A DNA stretch of 5,687 bases from Duncaniella sp. GTDB lineage: Bacteria; Bacteroidota; Bacteroidia; Bacteroidales; Muribaculaceae. The stretch covers positions 1 through 5,687 of the forward strand of contig JAFLRW010000120.1 of the NCBI GenBank assembly GCA_022511285.1. Reading direction: 5' to 3'. The notes under the pieces are model-generated. The model was not told where the DNA came from, did no database searches, and saw only the letters and a list, made by a program, of their open reading frames with translations. Positions 3,885-5,687 of this stretch are shown here, piece after piece. A program made the translations under genes and the position numbers. The stretch's first letter is position 1; each line of letters begins with the position of its first letter.

Positions 3885-5687
3885 TTAAAAATCAATGCTG
3901 AGGCGGATATTGAATTGGCGGCGGGTGAGATAATTGGGCACTGCATACTGAATCTCGTTTACATCTGTGACCCAATAATAAGAGGCGACGTTGGAGATAT
4001 CAAGCAGATTGAACACATCGACACCAAGCCACACGCTTTTTAGCTTCGACCCAATACCCGAGCGTGACTCCCCTTCCTTGGGAGGCGACAACAGAGCGTA
4101 AGACAGACCTACATCCAATCGCTTGTAAGGGGGCATTCGGAAATAGCCGTCATAGCGCGTGGAGCGCGGCGATGTAGAGGGTAAACCCTGCATAAAGATA
4201 CCTCGGAGCGAAAATTTCAGACGGGGCAGTTTGGGGAAATAATCGGTGAAGAACACGCCGAGGCTATAGGAGCGGTCCGTGGGGCGCGGCACTTTGATGC
4301 CTCCAATATTCTCTGAGGTCTTCATCAGCGACAGGCTTACCCACGAATCACTGCCGGGAACAAATTGCCCGAATAGCTTCAAGTCAAGCCCAGTGGCAAA
4401 TCCGGAGGCTTCGTTAAGCCCGGAATATACTATCTTAAGATTGTCCACCTCATAAGGCACAAGATTAGATAGCGCCTTATAATACAGCTCGCCTGAGAAC
4501 TTAAACGGACGGCCAAGCGCCCTGAATGTATAGTCGGTGCCGCCAATCAGATGGAATGAGCGTTGGCTCTTAATATCATTGTTAAGAATTATGGTCTGAT
4601 TGCCGGATTCATCAGTCACAGGCACACGAAATTCCTTATAGAATGGTGCTTGATAATATAAGCCCGTTGCCAGTCTGACGGCCCACCCCGGGGCTCGTTC
4701 AGGCACAAATCCGAGCTGAACTCGCGGACTTATGAGTGTCTCCTTATTAAAACTCCAGTGGCTCAATCTTATTCCGGCATTAAGGGTGAAAAAGCCGGCA
4801 GCAGTAGTAAACTTCCACGCATCCTGAATCCAAGCTGCCAATCGCGTTGAGGAAATATCGTGATGCGAATCAAGATTATAAATCACTCTGAGCTGGTCAG
4901 GGAGCGCAGGAAGTGAAAATCCGGCCGAATCACGCAGTTCCCACTCGCGCGACCGGTCCATAATCTTTTCACTTTGGAGCGAAAGTCCGTATGACAACGT
5001 ATGGCGAGAGTTGACAGCCGTCTGCCCCTTGAGCGCGAGAGCCAGCACCGACGCTTTGAGACGATTACGAGCGTGTTCGTGATACCGTCCCACTCCAAGC
5101 TCGCCTCCAACATCGGTAGTCCCGGCCTGGTCAAGCCAATACTCCCCCGATATATCGTAGGCCACAAGCTCATTTGTAAGATAACCGGATGCCAAGAGCT
5201 GGAGATTTGTACCGCGATTGACTCGATAGTCAAGGGCAAGCGCTCCGAAATATGTTTCAAAACGATCCTTTTCGTGGCCGTCAAAGTAGACGGTAAACTG
5301 CTTTGCATCGGTCGATGTGCCGAAAGTGGTAGTGCGGTTAAAGGGTGTGAAAAGATAGCGGTTGACTGATATGTTGCCAAGCAGCGATGCGGTAAATCTT
5401 TCCGAAAAGCGATAAGAAATAGAGGTCTGATAGTCGAAATACGACGGGTCATATTCACCCTTGGTGTCCATAGACCCGAGCAGAGAAGAGTTTTTCTTAT
5501 ACCTCAATCCGTGGAGCTGCGAGAGCCGCTTGTTGCCCTGACCTATAGCCAGCGAGCCTCCCATCAGCGAGCCGGACACCGACCCTTCAAATGACTCCGG
5601 ATGACGGTAAGTGATATCGAGCACCGATGACATTTTGTCGCCGTAGCGCGGTTCGAATCCGCCGCTCGAAAAGTGAATGCTCTCGAC
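3885..5687 (-). CDS. TonB-dependent outer-membrane receptor, C-terminal part (5' end outside window)
   Basis: This is an outer-membrane beta-barrel transporter that would take up a bulky substrate with energy from TonB-ExbB-ExbD; the substrate cannot be told from sequence. The frame is open to the right edge, giving 600 visible residues. The ATG at 5633 is an internal Met: the 18 codons before it encode SGGFEPRYGDKMSSVLDI, the typical end of the plug domain. The rest is barrel, with alternating aromatic strands, ISPRVQLGF (about 319-327), MPPYKRLDVGLSY (about 518-530), VFNLLDISNVASYY (about 558-571) and a C-terminal strand ending in Phe, the usual assembly signal. The signal peptide, any carboxypeptidase-like N-domain, the TonB box and most of the plug lie outside. 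Its size and motifs, and the absence of a susD gene downstream, argue against SusC. No frameshift or internal stop is seen. Confidence 0.92.
   Translation of the reverse strand, partial: VESIHFSSGGFEPRYGDKMSSVLDITYRHPESFEGSVSGSLMGGSLAIGQGNKRLSQLHGLRYKKNSSLLGSMDTKGEYDPSYFDYQTSISYRFSERFTASLLGNISVNRYLFTPFNRTTTFGTSTDAKQFTVYFDGHEKDRFETYFGALALDYRVNRGTNLQLLASGYLTNELVAYDISGEYWLDQAGTTDVGGELGVGRYHEHARNRLKASVLALALKGQTAVNSRHTLSYGLSLQSEKIMDRSREWELRDSAGFSLPALPDQLRVIYNLDSHHDISSTRLAAWIQDAWKFTTAAGFFTLNAGIRLSHWSFNKETLISPRVQLGFVPERAPGWAVRLATGLYYQAPFYKEFRVPVTDESGNQTIILNNDIKSQRSFHLIGGTDYTFRALGRPFKFSGELYYKALSNLVPYEVDNLKIVYSGLNEASGFATGLDLKLFGQFVPGSDSWVSLSLMKTSENIGGIKVPRPTDRSYSLGVFFTDYFPKLPRLKFSLRGIFMQGLPSTSPRSTRYDGYFRMPPYKRLDVGLSYALLSPPKEGESRSGIGSKLKSVWLGVDVFNLLDISNVASYYWVTDVNEIQYAVPNYLTRRQFNIRLSIDF

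Noticed and set aside
5001..5369. Plus-strand 122-codon frame and a 191-codon minus-strand frame (4883-5458) within the receptor gene
   Set aside because: Both are out-of-frame readings of a continuous TonB receptor frame, with no family likeness.
1..5687. tRNA genes, CRISPR arrays, insertion sequences and integration sites
   Set aside because: No repeated units, tRNA cloverleaf, transposase or flanking duplications were found on reading both strands.

Overview
This window is an ordinary translation-gene cluster from a member of the Bacteroidales, followed by the 3' part of an outer-membrane receptor gene on the opposite strand. Three things point to Bacteroidota: the detailed protein signatures (ThrRS with CPHH rather than CPGH at its zinc cysteine, and IF3, L20 and S18 of the Bacteroidales type), the near absence of Shine-Dalgarno sequences before A-rich start sites, and a non-SusC-like TonB-dependent receptor. 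A gut Bacteroidales such as a Muribaculaceae is my best guess, from recall of protein style only.

Layout on the plus strand: the 3' part of thrS (1-1191, 5' end outside the window), infC (1245-1838), rpmI (1922-2119), rplT (2262-2612), rpsF (2699-3070), rpsR (3074-3340) and rplI (3367-3807). The first four form the classic IF3/L35/L20 cluster joined to threonyl-tRNA synthetase. The last three form the classic S6/S18/L9 cluster, without the priB or ssb gene found inside it in some other phyla. No terminator with a U-tract and no convincing Bacteroidota promoter (TTTG / TAnnTTTG) is visible between the two clusters, so all seven genes may be one transcript started upstream of the window. That transcript would end at a perfect 46-bp palindrome with T-runs on both strands (3828-3873).

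Layout on the minus strand: a TonB-dependent receptor gene converges on rplI and ends at 3885. Its reading frame stays open to the right edge (5687), so the plug domain and signal peptide lie outside the window. The palindrome can serve as terminator for both converging transcripts. No susD-like gene follows the receptor.

The genes act together in translation: Thr-tRNA charging, initiation (IF3) and both ribosomal subunits (L35, L20, L9; S6, S18). The most interesting local signal is an AAAGGAG Shine-Dalgarno match before rpsR alone. Its product, S18, belongs to the pocket (S21-S18-S6) reported to hide the anti-SD in Bacteroidota ribosomes. Hairpins and long spacers before rpmI, rplT and rpsF are candidate autoregulatory leaders. 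I see no novel defence, mobile or biosynthetic system.
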